Assembly (NCBI GenBank): GCA_029990205.1
Contig: JAPEKQ010000013.1
Span: forward strand, 1-43,411
DNA: 43,411 bases
Reading direction: 5' to 3'
Source: a bacterium
GTDB taxonomy: Bacteria; Joyebacterota; Joyebacteria; Joyebacterales; Joyebacteraceae
A program made the position numbers and the translations under genes. Shown one piece after another: positions 14,856-22,692 of the stretch (position 1 is the first letter of the stretch; each line of letters starts with the position of its first letter). The notes beneath the pieces are model-generated. The model was not told where the DNA came from and did not search any database. It saw nothing but the letters and a program-made list of their open reading frames with translations.

Positions 14856-16382
14856 CTACGGCTCGAGACTGCCCACCGCCGCCTCGACCGCCTCGAGGAT
14901 CTCGCACGACTTCACGAGAGCCTTCATCGTCGTGTGGTCCGGGTAGAGCGGACGGTCGATGTCGAGAAACTCAACATGCTTCCGAACGACGTCGTGCGCG
15001 ACCGTCGTGCCCTTCCCCATCTCGAACTCACGGAAGTCCATCGCCTGCGCCGCCGCCATGAACTCGATACCCAGAACGCCGTAGGCGTTGTCGATGATCT
15101 GATGGTTCTTGATGGCCGTGTTCATGCCCATCGAGACGAAGTCCTCCTGATCCGCCGCGGCCGGGATCGACTGGATGCTCGCCGGGACCGACAGGATACG
15201 CTGCTCAACGATGAGGCTGTCGGCCGTGTACTGCGAGAGCATCATGCCCGACATCATCCCCGCGCCCTTCGTCAGGAACGACGGGAGACCGACCGAGAGC
15301 GCAGGGTTCGTCATCCGGTTCAGCCTGCGCTCTGAGAGCACGCAGATCATCGTGATGGCCGCGCCCGCCATGTCCATCGGCAGACAGACCGGCGATCCCT
15401 GGAAGTTGGCGCCCGTGAGCGTCAGCTTGAACTCAGGGAAGAAGATCGGATTGTCGCCGACGCCGTTGAGCTCGACCTCGACCTGGCTCTTGGCGTACGC
15501 CACCGCGTCGTGCGCGGCGCCGATGACCTGCGGGGTCGACCGCATCGAGTAGGCGTCCTGGACCTTCATCTTGAGACGGCCCTCGGCCACGTCGCCGCCC
15601 GCCATGCACTTCATCAGGGCGTTCGCCGTCCGCACCGCGCCCTTGAACCCGCGGATCTTGTGGAGCCGCTCGTCGTACGGCTTCGTGTTCGCCATGAGCG
15701 CTTCGAGCGACATCGAACACGCGATCTCGGCCTGCTTGAGAATGCGGTTCATGTCGTAAACGTGGATAGCGCTCATCGCGGTCAACAGGTTCGAGCCGTT
15801 GATCGTCGCGAGACCGTCGCGCGCCTGGAGACCCGGGACCGGGATGCCGGCCTTGTCGAGCGCCTCCTTGCCGGGAAGCAGCTCGCCCTCATAGTAGGCG
15901 TGCCCCTCACCCATCATCAGCAGCGCGATCTGGCTCATCGGGGCAAGATCGCCGCACGCGCCGACCGAACCCTTCTGGCAGACGAACGGCGTGACGCCCT
16001 TGTTGAGCATGTCGACGAGCGTCTGGGTGATCTCCGGACGACAGCCGGAGTTGCCGTGGCAATGGACGTTGATCCTGCCGACCATCGCGCCGCGAACGTA
16101 CTCGATCGGAGCGGGATCGCCGATGCCGGCAGCGTGGTTGTAGATGAGGAACTTCTGGAACTGCTCGACCTGCTCGTCGTCGAGGACGACCTCGGAGAAC
16201 TCGCCGATGCCCGTATTGACACCGTACATGATCTCGTGAGCCTTGATCTTCTCCTCGAGCATCGCGCGGCAGATGTTGATCCGCTCGATGGAGTCCTTCG
16301 AGATCTCGACCTTCTCGCCGTGACGAGCGACCGCAACCAGCTTCTCGACTGTGAGCCCGCTTCCATCCAGAACGATTGCCAT
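14856..16382 (-). CDS. Aromatic amino acid ammonia-lyase (HAL/PAL/TAL family), ACG MIO motif
   Basis: 508 residues, the size of histidine ammonia-lyase. Residues match the Pseudomonas HAL numbering closely: Tyr53 in MYGVNTGIG, His83 in YNHAAGIG, Asn195 in TINGSNLL, Arg281 in YSMRSTPQV, Glu413 in DQEDFVSMG. The MIO cofactor forms from an internal Ala-Ser-Gly; here it reads Ala142-Cys143-Gly144 (GSVGACGDLAPMSQ). A Ser-to-Cys change at this site is reported to keep activity in HAL, so the enzyme is probably active. The reaction would be elimination of ammonia from His, Tyr or Phe. His83 favours HAL, but Phe replaces the usual His after QED and no hut genes are nearby, so the substrate is open. 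The ATG follows CAGGAG. Confidence 0.88.
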   Translation of the reverse strand: MAIVLDGSGLTVEKLVAVARHGEKVEISKDSIERINICRAMLEEKIKAHEIMYGVNTGIGEFSEVVLDDEQVEQFQKFLIYNHAAGIGDPAPIEYVRGAMVGRINVHCHGNSGCRPEITQTLVDMLNKGVTPFVCQKGSVGACGDLAPMSQIALLMMGEGHAYYEGELLPGKEALDKAGIPVPGLQARDGLATINGSNLLTAMSAIHVYDMNRILKQAEIACSMSLEALMANTKPYDERLHKIRGFKGAVRTANALMKCMAGGDVAEGRLKMKVQDAYSMRSTPQVIGAAHDAVAYAKSQVEVELNGVGDNPIFFPEFKLTLTGANFQGSPVCLPMDMAGAAITMICVLSERRLNRMTNPALSVGLPSFLTKGAGMMSGMMLSQYTADSLIVEQRILSVPASIQSIPAAADQEDFVSMGMNTAIKNHQIIDNAYGVLGIEFMAAAQAMDFREFEMGKGTTVAHDVVRKHVEFLDIDRPLYPDHTTMKALVKSCEILEAVEAAVGSLEP

Positions 16383-16410
16383 AGTTCTGCTCCTGACATG
16401 CTTCGGCTGA

Positions 16411-16462
16411 AAAACCCCGCGTCCCCGAGACGGCGGAGCAGCGTGCTCCGGCCGGCGCGGGG
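16411..16462 (-). terminator. Terminator-like hairpin in the ammonia-lyase leader
   Basis: Minus-strand CCCCGCG (16456-16462) pairs with CGCGGGG (16415-16421) and is followed by TTTTT. A perfect inner hairpin CGGAGCA/TGCTCCG lies between the arms. Only 28 bases separate the T-tract from the lyase ATG, too few for another promoter. Transcripts reaching the lyase gene must therefore read through it, so it looks like an attenuator rather than a plain terminator of the upstream methyltransferase gene. Confidence 0.5.
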
Positions 16463-16485
16463 TCCGTAGTGAATGCGTTCCAACG

Positions 16486-16514
16486 ATTCTCTCAGGGCGT
16501 GCATGCGCGGGCAA
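16486..16514 (-). promoter_or_regulatory. Candidate ammonia-lyase promoter
   Basis: Minus-strand TTGCCC (16509-16514) and GAGAAT (16486-16491) are separated by exactly 17 bases; each matches the sigma-70 consensus at four of six positions. Transcription from here would give a leader of about 100 bases containing the hairpin at 16411-16462. Confidence 0.35.
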
Positions 16515-16547
16515 GGGCTAACTCAGCGAAGCGAGCCCGAGCGGCGC

Positions 16548-17261
16548 TCAGATGCGGCCGAATACGTGGATGCTCGAGGACATCACGCCGGGTTTGAACT
16601 CGGAGCCGCGGAAGTTCCCGAAGCTCTCGACCAGCGCGAACCCCCGTTCGTCGTGGATGGTGATGCAGTCCTCGAAGGTCAGCGGGTGGAGGGTCACGGA
16701 CCCCTCGAACAGCACGGTTTCCCCGCGTATGAGGCGGGTGGCGAACTCGACGCTCGCAGGCGAGATCTGGGGATATCGGCGCTCGAAGGTGACGGCGCCG
16801 CCCTCGATCGCGACATCGGGGAACCGATACGAGGTTCGGGTGAGCAGGTAGTCCCAGTTGACGAACTGGAGGACCCAGGAAGCCCCGGGTCCGGTCAGAG
16901 CGGCGAGATCGTCGACGAAGGTCTCGAGCGCGGGACGGTCGATGTGCGAGACGACGTTCCCGATACAGAACGCTCCCGCAAGTTCGCCCTCGATGCCGCC
17001 GACGTCCGTCATCCCCATCGCCCGGAGGTCGAGCCCCGGGTAGCGCTCGCGCGCCGTCTGGATCATCCGCGGGTCGAGGTCGATGCCGATCGGAGTGCGC
17101 CCGGTCGCGGCGAGACTGGCGCAGTAGTCACCGGTCCCGCATCCGACATCGAGCACGCGCCCGGTTGGAGGCATCCGCTCCTGAAGGAACGCGTCGACCG
17201 CAGCCTCAACAGGGAACACCTTGTCGTAGTACTCGGCGAAGTCGGAGTAGAAGGACACCAC
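16548..17261 (-). CDS. SAM-dependent methyltransferase (class I)
   Basis: 237 residues. Motif I VLDVGCGTGDYCASLA (about 36-51), then IGIDLDPRMIQTARERY and a hydrophobic GAFCIGNVVSHI region at motif II/III. The N-terminal SFYSDFAEYYDKVFP is common to small-molecule methyltransferases of the UbiE/Methyltransf_25 type. The substrate is unknown. Start GTG at 17259-17261 is preceded by CCGGAGGCAC; the next codon is also GTG. It is the last gene of a colinear run that starts with the alkaline phosphatase gene. Confidence 0.85.
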   Translation of the reverse strand: MVSFYSDFAEYYDKVFPVEAAVDAFLQERMPPTGRVLDVGCGTGDYCASLAATGRTPIGIDLDPRMIQTARERYPGLDLRAMGMTDVGGIEGELAGAFCIGNVVSHIDRPALETFVDDLAALTGPGASWVLQFVNWDYLLTRTSYRFPDVAIEGGAVTFERRYPQISPASVEFATRLIRGETVLFEGSVTLHPLTFEDCITIHDERGFALVESFGNFRGSEFKPGVMSSSIHVFGRI

Positions 17262-17318
17262 GTGCCTCCGGTGGTCAGGCTCGACTGCCCGTGGAGGGCC
17301 AGCCGGCAGCGCGACCGT

Positions 17319-17948
17319 TCAGATGTCGAGATCGATGATGACGGCCGGATTCGTCGGCTTGTACCGCTCGGTGACCGAGCTGGCGTTGACGAACCGCGTG
17401 CCACCCTCTTCGGTCACGCCGGCGCCCTCGTGGATGTGTCCGAAGATGTGAAGCCTCGGCTTGACGCGCAGGACGGCCTCCATCAGGTCGACGCATCCGA
17501 CGCCGTCACCGCCCGTGGTCACGTCACCGTGCCCGGCCGGCGGACCGTGGGTCACGAGCACGTCGGTCCCGTCCGGGATCAGGTCCCACTTCTCACGGAG
17601 CTCTGCTCCCCGCTCGAGGTTGAAGGCCCAGTCCATGAACGCGGGCTGCCAGGGACTCCCGTAGAACGTGACTCCCTCGATGACGACAGCGCTGTCGCGA
17701 AGATAGATGCAGTTGGTCAGAAGTGGCTCCACCGCGGCGGGAGCGCGCTCGAACGGGAAGTCGTGGTTCCCGGCGATGACGACCTTATGCGGGTGCGGGA
17801 GCTCGCCGAGCCACGCGTTGAACTCCTGCACGTGCTCCGGCTCCCCGACACTCGTCATGTCTCCCGCATGCACGAGCACGTCGCCATCGGGGACGTCCGG
17901 GATCGCCCGGTGTCGGGCGTGTGTGTCGCTGATGGCCACGATCCTCAC
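17319..17948 (-). CDS. Calcineurin-like metallophosphoesterase
   Basis: 209 residues with the complete dimetal signature: D8-x-H10 (ISDTH), GD at 29-30 (VHAGDM), GNHD at 60-63, THGPP, and GHIHEG. This is the arrangement of Rv0805/MPPED-type phosphohydrolases, which act on phosphomonoesters or diesters; the substrate cannot be predicted. I chose the GTG at 17946-17948, which gives the normal family N-terminus (VRIVAISDTH) and has GGGAGAG upstream. An ATG eleven codons earlier directly abuts the stop of the upstream lipoprotein gene but has no ribosome-binding site. Confidence 0.88.
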   Translation of the reverse strand: MRIVAISDTHARHRAIPDVPDGDVLVHAGDMTSVGEPEHVQEFNAWLGELPHPHKVVIAGNHDFPFERAPAAVEPLLTNCIYLRDSAVVIEGVTFYGSPWQPAFMDWAFNLERGAELREKWDLIPDGTDVLVTHGPPAGHGDVTTGGDGVGCVDLMEAVLRVKPRLHIFGHIHEGAGVTEEGGTRFVNASSVTERYKPTNPAVIIDLDI

Positions 17949-17981
17949 GTCGGAGCTCTCCCTCTCCCCTGACCGCCGCAT

Positions 17982-18611
17982 CTACTTCGTCGCGACGATG
18001 CCGTCCTTCCGGAGACTGCCCGCGATCTCACGCGACACCGACTGCAGGAACGCCACACGACCTACCGACGCGTCACCCGATGTCTTCGCCAGCGCCCGCC
18101 AGACGATCTCGCCGCTCTCGCGGTCGAGAAGCTCCGCCTTGAAGTCGGCCCATGCGTTGACGTCCACACCACCGCCCGTCCAGCGTGTCGAGTGATGAAC
18201 GCGACCCGTGTACGGGTTTCTGCGGGAGACGGTGTAGCGCGACGGCGGGATACGGTGTCGGGTCGCCCCCGCGTCCGTGAGCACGAGCGTGAGGACCGCG
18301 TCGATGCCCCGCTCGTTGAGCTCGCGCTTGCGGTCCTTGAACGAGTACTCCTTCTCCCCGAAGAAGACCGTGTACTGCGCGACCGCGTCGACACCGATGT
18401 CTTCGAGCTCCTCGACGAGGTAGTCCTCGGCGCTCTGAACGAGCATCGTGTCATCAAGGTCGATCCAGACGAGAACCCTCTCGTAGGGCTCGCCCGGAAA
18501 GTCGGGAGAGACCTGGGACCGCATGTTCGTCGAGGCGCACCCGCCCGCCGCGACAACAAGAGCCGCAATGGCAAGCACGAGAATCGCTGTGCGCATGCTT
18601 CTTCCGTTCAT
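17982..18611 (-). CDS. Lipoprotein of unknown function
   Basis: 209 residues. The signal sequence ends in a lipobox VAAGGC followed by Ala, predicting lipidation of Cys25 and Ala at +2, so transport to the outer membrane is plausible. The mature part has RVLVWIDLDDTMLVQSAED and GIDAVLTLVLTDAG, a pattern seen in DUF4136-like lipoproteins whose strands resemble a TolB/GNA1162-like fold; I am not certain of the family. AAGGAGC precedes the ATG. It sits between the YjbQ and phosphoesterase genes, spaced by 68 and 33 bases, and no functional link to either is evident. Confidence 0.75.
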   Translation of the reverse strand: MNGRSMRTAILVLAIAALVVAAGGCASTNMRSQVSPDFPGEPYERVLVWIDLDDTMLVQSAEDYLVEELEDIGVDAVAQYTVFFGEKEYSFKDRKRELNERGIDAVLTLVLTDAGATRHRIPPSRYTVSRRNPYTGRVHHSTRWTGGGVDVNAWADFKAELLDRESGEIVWRALAKTSGDASVGRVAFLQSVSREIAGSLRKDGIVATK

Positions 18612-18679
18612 GTTCGTCCGCTCCTTTCGAACAGCACGATTCCCAGGCTCGAGACAGCTTCCAACGACAGCTCGGGGAG

Positions 18680-19099
18680 CTACTCCCCTATGATCTTCAC
18701 GAGTACGCGTTTTCGCCGGCCGCCATCAAACTCACCGTAGAAGATCTGCTCCCACGGTCCGAAGTCGAGGGCTCCTTCGGTCACGGCCACCACCACCTCG
18801 CGCCCCATGACCTGGCGCTTGAGATGCGCGTCGCCGTTGTCCTCACCGGTCCGGTTGTGACGGTAGCGCGATGTCGGCTCGTGCGGAGCCAACCCCTCGA
18901 GCCACTCCTCGTAGTCCGCGTGAAGCCCTCGCTCGTCGTCGTTTATGAAGACCGAGGCGGTGATGTGCATCGCGTTGACGAGCACGAGCCCCTCGACGAC
19001 GCCGGATTCCGCCAACGCGTCCTCGACATCCGGCGTTATGTTAATGAACGCGCGGCGGGACGGGACATCGAACCAGAGTTCCCTGCGATGGCTCTTCAT
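18680..19099 (-). CDS. YjbQ family secondary thiamine-phosphate synthase
   Basis: 139 residues, full length for the UPF0047/YjbQ family. The conserved core is present: [20 protein letters not shown] with an active-site His, [18 protein letters not shown], and [13 protein letters not shown] with [11 protein letters not shown] at the end. YjbQ proteins are reported to have weak thiamine-phosphate synthase activity, but their main role is unsettled. The ATG overlaps the stop of the upstream gene by one base (TGATG), which indicates translational coupling. Confidence 0.93.
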   Translation of the reverse strand: MKSHRRELWFDVPSRRAFINITPDVEDALAESGVVEGLVLVNAMHITASVFINDDERGLHADYEEWLEGLAPHEPTSRYRHNRTGEDNGDAHLKRQVMGREVVVAVTEGALDFGPWEQIFYGEFDGGRRKRVLVKIIGE

Positions 19100-20085
19100 C
19101 AGGACTGTGCCTCCGACGTCTTCATGAACTGGACGCGCTCGTACCCCGCCGGATTCATGCTCTCCTCCTGGCTCATCTTGCCCCGGAACTCTTCGATCGA
19201 CGCGAACCCGTGTGCGTCCATCCACGACGAGATCTCCTCCAGAACCGAGCCGATGCGGGTCACGCCGTGCTGGTAGAGCACCGAGCACAGCTCGACCGCG
19301 GCGGCTCCGGCGAGAAGCATCTTCACAACGCTCTTGCCGTCATGCACGCCGGTGGTCGCGACGAAGTCACAGGAGATCTCGCCTGACAGCAGAGCGATCC
19401 ATCGCAGCGGAATGAGCATCTCGGACGGCTCGCTCAGGTAGCTCGCCGGGACCATCTCCATCTCCTCGATGTCGAAGTCGAAGCGGGAGAACCGGTTGAA
19501 CATGACGAGCGCATCGGCGCCTCCCTCAGCGAGCGCGTTCGCCGTGTGCGCGATGCTCGAGAAGCGCGAGCCGATCTTGAGCGCCACGGGAATCGTCACC
19601 TGCTGCTTCACCGCGGCCAGTACATCGAAGTAGACCTGCTCGTAGTACCGCCCATCGCGCTCGACGTCGGACGGCAGGACGAAGATGTTGAGTTCGAGCG
19701 CGTCCGCGCCGGCCTGCTCGACCCGCTTCGCGAAGTCGGTCCAGCCGCCGGCCGAGACGCAGTGGATGCTCGCGATGACCGGTATCGAGAGCTCCTTCTT
19801 CGCCTCGGAGATGAGCTCGATGAACCGCCGCACCGCGTTCTCGCGCCCGTAGTTCCGGATGTAGTCGGCCGCCTCGGCATGCGCGTACGGGGTCTCGCCG
19901 GCCGCGACGATCCCGTCGACCTCCGCGGTGATCTGCTCCTCGAAGATGGACTTCAACACGACCGCCCCCGCGCCCGCCTCTTCACACGCCTTAAGCCGTT
20001 CGAGCGAACTCGTCAATCCCGAGCTCGCGACGACGATCGGGTTCCTGAAGTCGAGTCCCATGAGCTTCGTTGAGAGGTTGGCCAT
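19099..20085 (-). CDS. Dihydroorotate dehydrogenase-like FMN protein
   Basis: 328 residues with a TIM-barrel DHOD fold: [19 protein letters not shown] at the N-terminus, [52 protein letters not shown] and [18 protein letters not shown] (the phosphate/FMN site). Compared with classical PyrD, the catalytic loop is different and residues for orotate binding are only partly kept, as in the widespread DHOD-like proteins that often occur outside pyr operons. A role in pyrimidine synthesis is therefore not certain. AAGGAGGG precedes the ATG. Downstream yjbQ overlaps it by one base. Confidence 0.85.
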   Translation of the reverse strand: MANLSTKLMGLDFRNPIVVASSGLTSSLERLKACEEAGAGAVVLKSIFEEQITAEVDGIVAAGETPYAHAEAADYIRNYGRENAVRRFIELISEAKKELSIPVIASIHCVSAGGWTDFAKRVEQAGADALELNIFVLPSDVERDGRYYEQVYFDVLAAVKQQVTIPVALKIGSRFSSIAHTANALAEGGADALVMFNRFSRFDFDIEEMEMVPASYLSEPSEMLIPLRWIALLSGEISCDFVATTGVHDGKSVVKMLLAGAAAVELCSVLYQHGVTRIGSVLEEISSWMDAHGFASIEEFRGKMSQEESMNPAGYERVQFMKTSEAQS

Positions 20086-20147
20086 CCGGCCCTCCTTCTG
20101 TCAGGTGAGATGCCCTGTATCCGCAGATTGTTCCCTGTCGCATGGTA

Positions 20148-21269
20148 TCACATCTTGCCCAACCGTCGAGCATCGAGCGTGAGGTAGTGGTCGTGCACGG
20201 CCGCGGTGAGGCATGAGTGGACCGGTGAGACGAGCAGGACATCGCCGATGGAGACCCGTTCCATGACGTCCGACGGCGCCCGGATGACGCCGTGCTCCTG
20301 CGTCAGTCGGACCACGGGCGCATCGAGGCGGAGCTCCCCGAGCCCCTCATGAGCGGGCTCCACCACGCAGCCGAACGTCGGTCCCCCGTCCTCGCGGGAC
20401 GCCGACGAGAGATGGACGGCGCCACCGTAGACGACGATCTCACCCCGCTCGGGATACCGCCCGATGACGGGGCACGCGACCGCGACGGCCAGGTCGCTCT
20501 CGGAGCAGGAGCCGAGGTCGAGCTGCATCAGGTCATAGAAGATGAAGTTCCCGGGGCGGATCTCGTCGACGCCGTCCATCATCTCCGCCAGACTCGCCGT
20601 CGGCGTGTCGCCGACCGAGACCTCGAGCGGAGCGCCGGCCGGTCGTGCCGACGCGATGACGCTCTTCGCGTGCGCCATGTGCGCGAGCGACTCCTCGTGC
20701 ACACGGAGCACCTCCTCCGCGCCGGACGTCGCGTAGCTCCGTCCCGCGTGCGTGAGGATCCCGGCGAGCGTGACATCGTCCGCCGCGTCGACGGCCCTTG
20801 CGAGTTCGACCAGCGCCTCGCCATCGTCCCAGCGGACGCCCGTGCGCGAGTATCCGCAGTCGACCTCGATCCACACCGAAGCGCCGGGGAGCTCTCCGGC
20901 CGCCAGAGGCGCCACAGCGGCGCTCGAATCGACGAGCACGCTGACCCGCGCGAGCGACGAGAGAGCACGCAGCTCGGCCACCTCCCGGAGGTTCAACGGC
21001 ACGGCGATCGTGAGATCATCCCAACCGTGCTTCGCGAAGTACGAACCCATCCGGACCGATGAGACCGTGCACGCGGTGATGCCGCGGCCACTGAAGAGCC
21101 TGGCGACGTCCGCTGACTGATGTGTCTTGAAGTGAGGCCGGAAGCGGACGCCCCAGCCATCCGCCCGGGCAAGCATGCGTTCCAGATTGGACTCCGCCCG
21201 GCGGACGTCGACGACCAGCGTTGGGACACTGATGCGCTCGAGCGTCTCGCGCGTCTGCGAAGTGGTCAT
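20148..21269 (-). CDS. D-threonine aldolase/D-serine dehydratase-like PLP enzyme
   Basis: 373 residues. An alanine-racemase-type N-terminal barrel binds PLP through Lys48 in VRFRPHFKTHQ. The barrel continues with VWIEVDCGYSRTGV and ILTHAGRSY, then GDTPTAS and EIRPGNFIFYDLMQ. The C-terminal domain ends with VSPVHSCLTAAVHD, where His and Cys in HSC are the metal ligands of D-serine dehydratase and D-threonine aldolase. The enzyme probably cleaves or dehydrates a beta-hydroxy D-amino acid. It begins 18 bases after the small membrane protein gene, with GAGGAGGGAGC as ribosome-binding site, and is followed by the DHOD-like gene after 62 bases. Confidence 0.88.
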   Translation of the reverse strand: MTTSQTRETLERISVPTLVVDVRRAESNLERMLARADGWGVRFRPHFKTHQSADVARLFSGRGITACTVSSVRMGSYFAKHGWDDLTIAVPLNLREVAELRALSSLARVSVLVDSSAAVAPLAAGELPGASVWIEVDCGYSRTGVRWDDGEALVELARAVDAADDVTLAGILTHAGRSYATSGAEEVLRVHEESLAHMAHAKSVIASARPAGAPLEVSVGDTPTASLAEMMDGVDEIRPGNFIFYDLMQLDLGSCSESDLAVAVACPVIGRYPERGEIVVYGGAVHLSSASREDGGPTFGCVVEPAHEGLGELRLDAPVVRLTQEHGVIRAPSDVMERVSIGDVLLVSPVHSCLTAAVHDHYLTLDARRLGKM

Positions 21270-21287
21270 GCTCCCTCCTCGCCGAGC

Positions 21288-21518
21288 CTATCGCAGCCCG
21301 AGACGGATGAGCAGATAGGCCACGATGAGTCCCGCGATGACCTTGATGATCGTCTGGAAGAGGCCTTCGCGGACGAACCGGAGAAGCGGCGAGCCGGCCG
21401 GCTGGTCTGTCTTCGCGCCGTACTTCGCCTCCGACTTCATCGCCTTGGCTTCGGCCTTCGCGCGCTTGACCTCGGCCTTTGCGCGCTTCTTCTCAAGCTT
21501 CGAGGAGTCACCGCTCAC
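21288..21518 (-). CDS. Small basic single-TM membrane protein
   Basis: 76 residues. Residues about 7-35 are a Lys/Ala/Glu-rich amphipathic helix or coiled coil (KLEKKRAKAEVKRAKAEAK), followed by one hydrophobic segment (about 55-73, TIIKVIAGLIVAYLLI) and a short basic tail. The strongly positive N-terminal region should stay in the cytoplasm. The start is a GTG that shares GTGA with the stop of the RDH-like gene, with GGAGGACAGATC before it, so the two are translationally coupled. This is the gene position that RdhB membrane anchors occupy next to reductive dehalogenases, although RdhB has three TM helices. No homologue is recognised. Confidence 0.8.
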   Translation of the reverse strand: MSGDSSKLEKKRAKAEVKRAKAEAKAMKSEAKYGAKTDQPAGSPLLRFVREGLFQTIIKVIAGLIVAYLLIRLGLR

Positions 21519-22690
21519 GATCTGTCCTCCATGTACTCGGGCCGCCCCCACGGCCTGCCGCGGTGGTAGAACACCCGGTCCGCCCAGACCATGAACGACT
21601 GGTGCGGCCCCGGGATTCCGGCGACGGTCGCCATCAGGCGATGGATCCACGTCGGCGGCTTCGTCCACGGGCAGTTGACCATGCAGAGCGAGCAGTCGGT
21701 CCCGACCGCCTGCCAGAACCGGTAGCACTTCTCCTCATCGAGCTTCCACTTCATGATGCCGTTGTACTCGGTCTTCTCCCCCTTCGGGATCGCCTCCGAC
21801 GGGCACTTCTCCGCGCAGAGCTTGCACCGCTCGCAGAACGACTGGGCGCCGATGTCGACCGGTCCGTCGTGTTCGAGCGGCATGTCCGTCGTGACGGTCG
21901 CCAGACGGAGCCCGAGCCCGAGTTCCTTCGTGATGAGGAATCCCGCGCGCGACAGCTCTCCGAGCCCGCAGTCGACCGCGACCGGGACCGAGATGACATG
22001 GTAGTTGTACACGTGATGCGCCCGAGCGGAGTAGCCGTGACGCCGGATGTAGTCGGCCACGGTCACGGCGACCCACGCGCCTCTTCCATACCCCTCGGCG
22101 GTCGCCACGAGCGTCGGGAAGTCGGGCGCGCTCTGGATGAGACGGTAGTCCATCTGAAGACCGAACGAGATGGCGTTCGTGTGGTGACTGATATCGACCG
22201 GGGCGCCGCGTTCCGATTGGTCGCCGACGGGACCGATCGCGCGTCCGACATGTGAGTAGACCCACTCCTGGCGGAGCGGGCCGGTTCCAACAAGATTGGC
22301 GCCCATGAGCCGGGCGAACGCCTTGATCTTCGCGGTAGCACGCTCAGGCGTCAGCTCGACGCGCTCGGCCGCCGGCTCCCCGTCGACGAACGACTCCGCC
22401 GCGAGCCTTGCCGCCGTGGCGAACGACACCCGGTACATCGGCGCGTCGACCCCGGCTTTCGAGCCGAGGCCGTAGTCCGTCCCGATCTTCGTATCGTACT
22501 CGAGGTGCTCGGGGTGTCTCTCGTAATACTCGCACGCCTCTTCGCTGTCGATCCCGTAGCGGCGATGAAGATCCGTGCGCGAGAACAGCACGTCGCGCTC
22601 GTCCCAGCGCTCGGCGTCACCGACGCGGTCGCGCTCGTAGGTCGCCCTTTCCGGTCTCCTCTTCCAGTCCAGAAGCCGGCCGAGACCCAT
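21515..22690 (-). CDS. Reductive-dehalogenase-like 4Fe-4S/corrinoid protein
   Basis: 391 residues. Motifs follow the reductive dehalogenase/QueG superfamily: CGLGELSRAGFLITKELG and TDMPLEHDGP near residues 241-276. Two 4Fe-4S sites follow: C286-x2-C289-x2-C292-x3-C296 (CERCKLCAEKCP) and C322-x10-C333-x2-C336-x3-C340, the latter with the RFWQAVGTDCSLCMVNCPW pattern typical of RdhA. The family binds a corrinoid and reduces carbon-halogen or related bonds. There is no Tat signal, so it should be cytoplasmic, unlike respiratory RdhA. The start is two bases after the phosphatase stop with CGGGAG before it. The substrate is unknown; many such RdhA-like proteins are uncharacterised and need not dehalogenate. 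Confidence 0.8.
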   Translation of the reverse strand: MGLGRLLDWKRRPERATYERDRVGDAERWDERDVLFSRTDLHRRYGIDSEEACEYYERHPEHLEYDTKIGTDYGLGSKAGVDAPMYRVSFATAARLAAESFVDGEPAAERVELTPERATAKIKAFARLMGANLVGTGPLRQEWVYSHVGRAIGPVGDQSERGAPVDISHHTNAISFGLQMDYRLIQSAPDFPTLVATAEGYGRGAWVAVTVADYIRRHGYSARAHHVYNYHVISVPVAVDCGLGELSRAGFLITKELGLGLRLATVTTDMPLEHDGPVDIGAQSFCERCKLCAEKCPSEAIPKGEKTEYNGIMKWKLDEEKCYRFWQAVGTDCSLCMVNCPWTKPPTWIHRLMATVAGIPGPHQSFMVWADRVFYHRGRPWGRPEYMEDRS

Positions 22691-22692
22691 TG

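Noticed and set aside
16378-16504. A His-containing leader peptide upstream of the ammonia-lyase
   Set aside because: The frame starting MHALRES has only two His codons, its ATG lies in the promoter spacer, and the frame does not end before the lyase start as an attenuation leader would.
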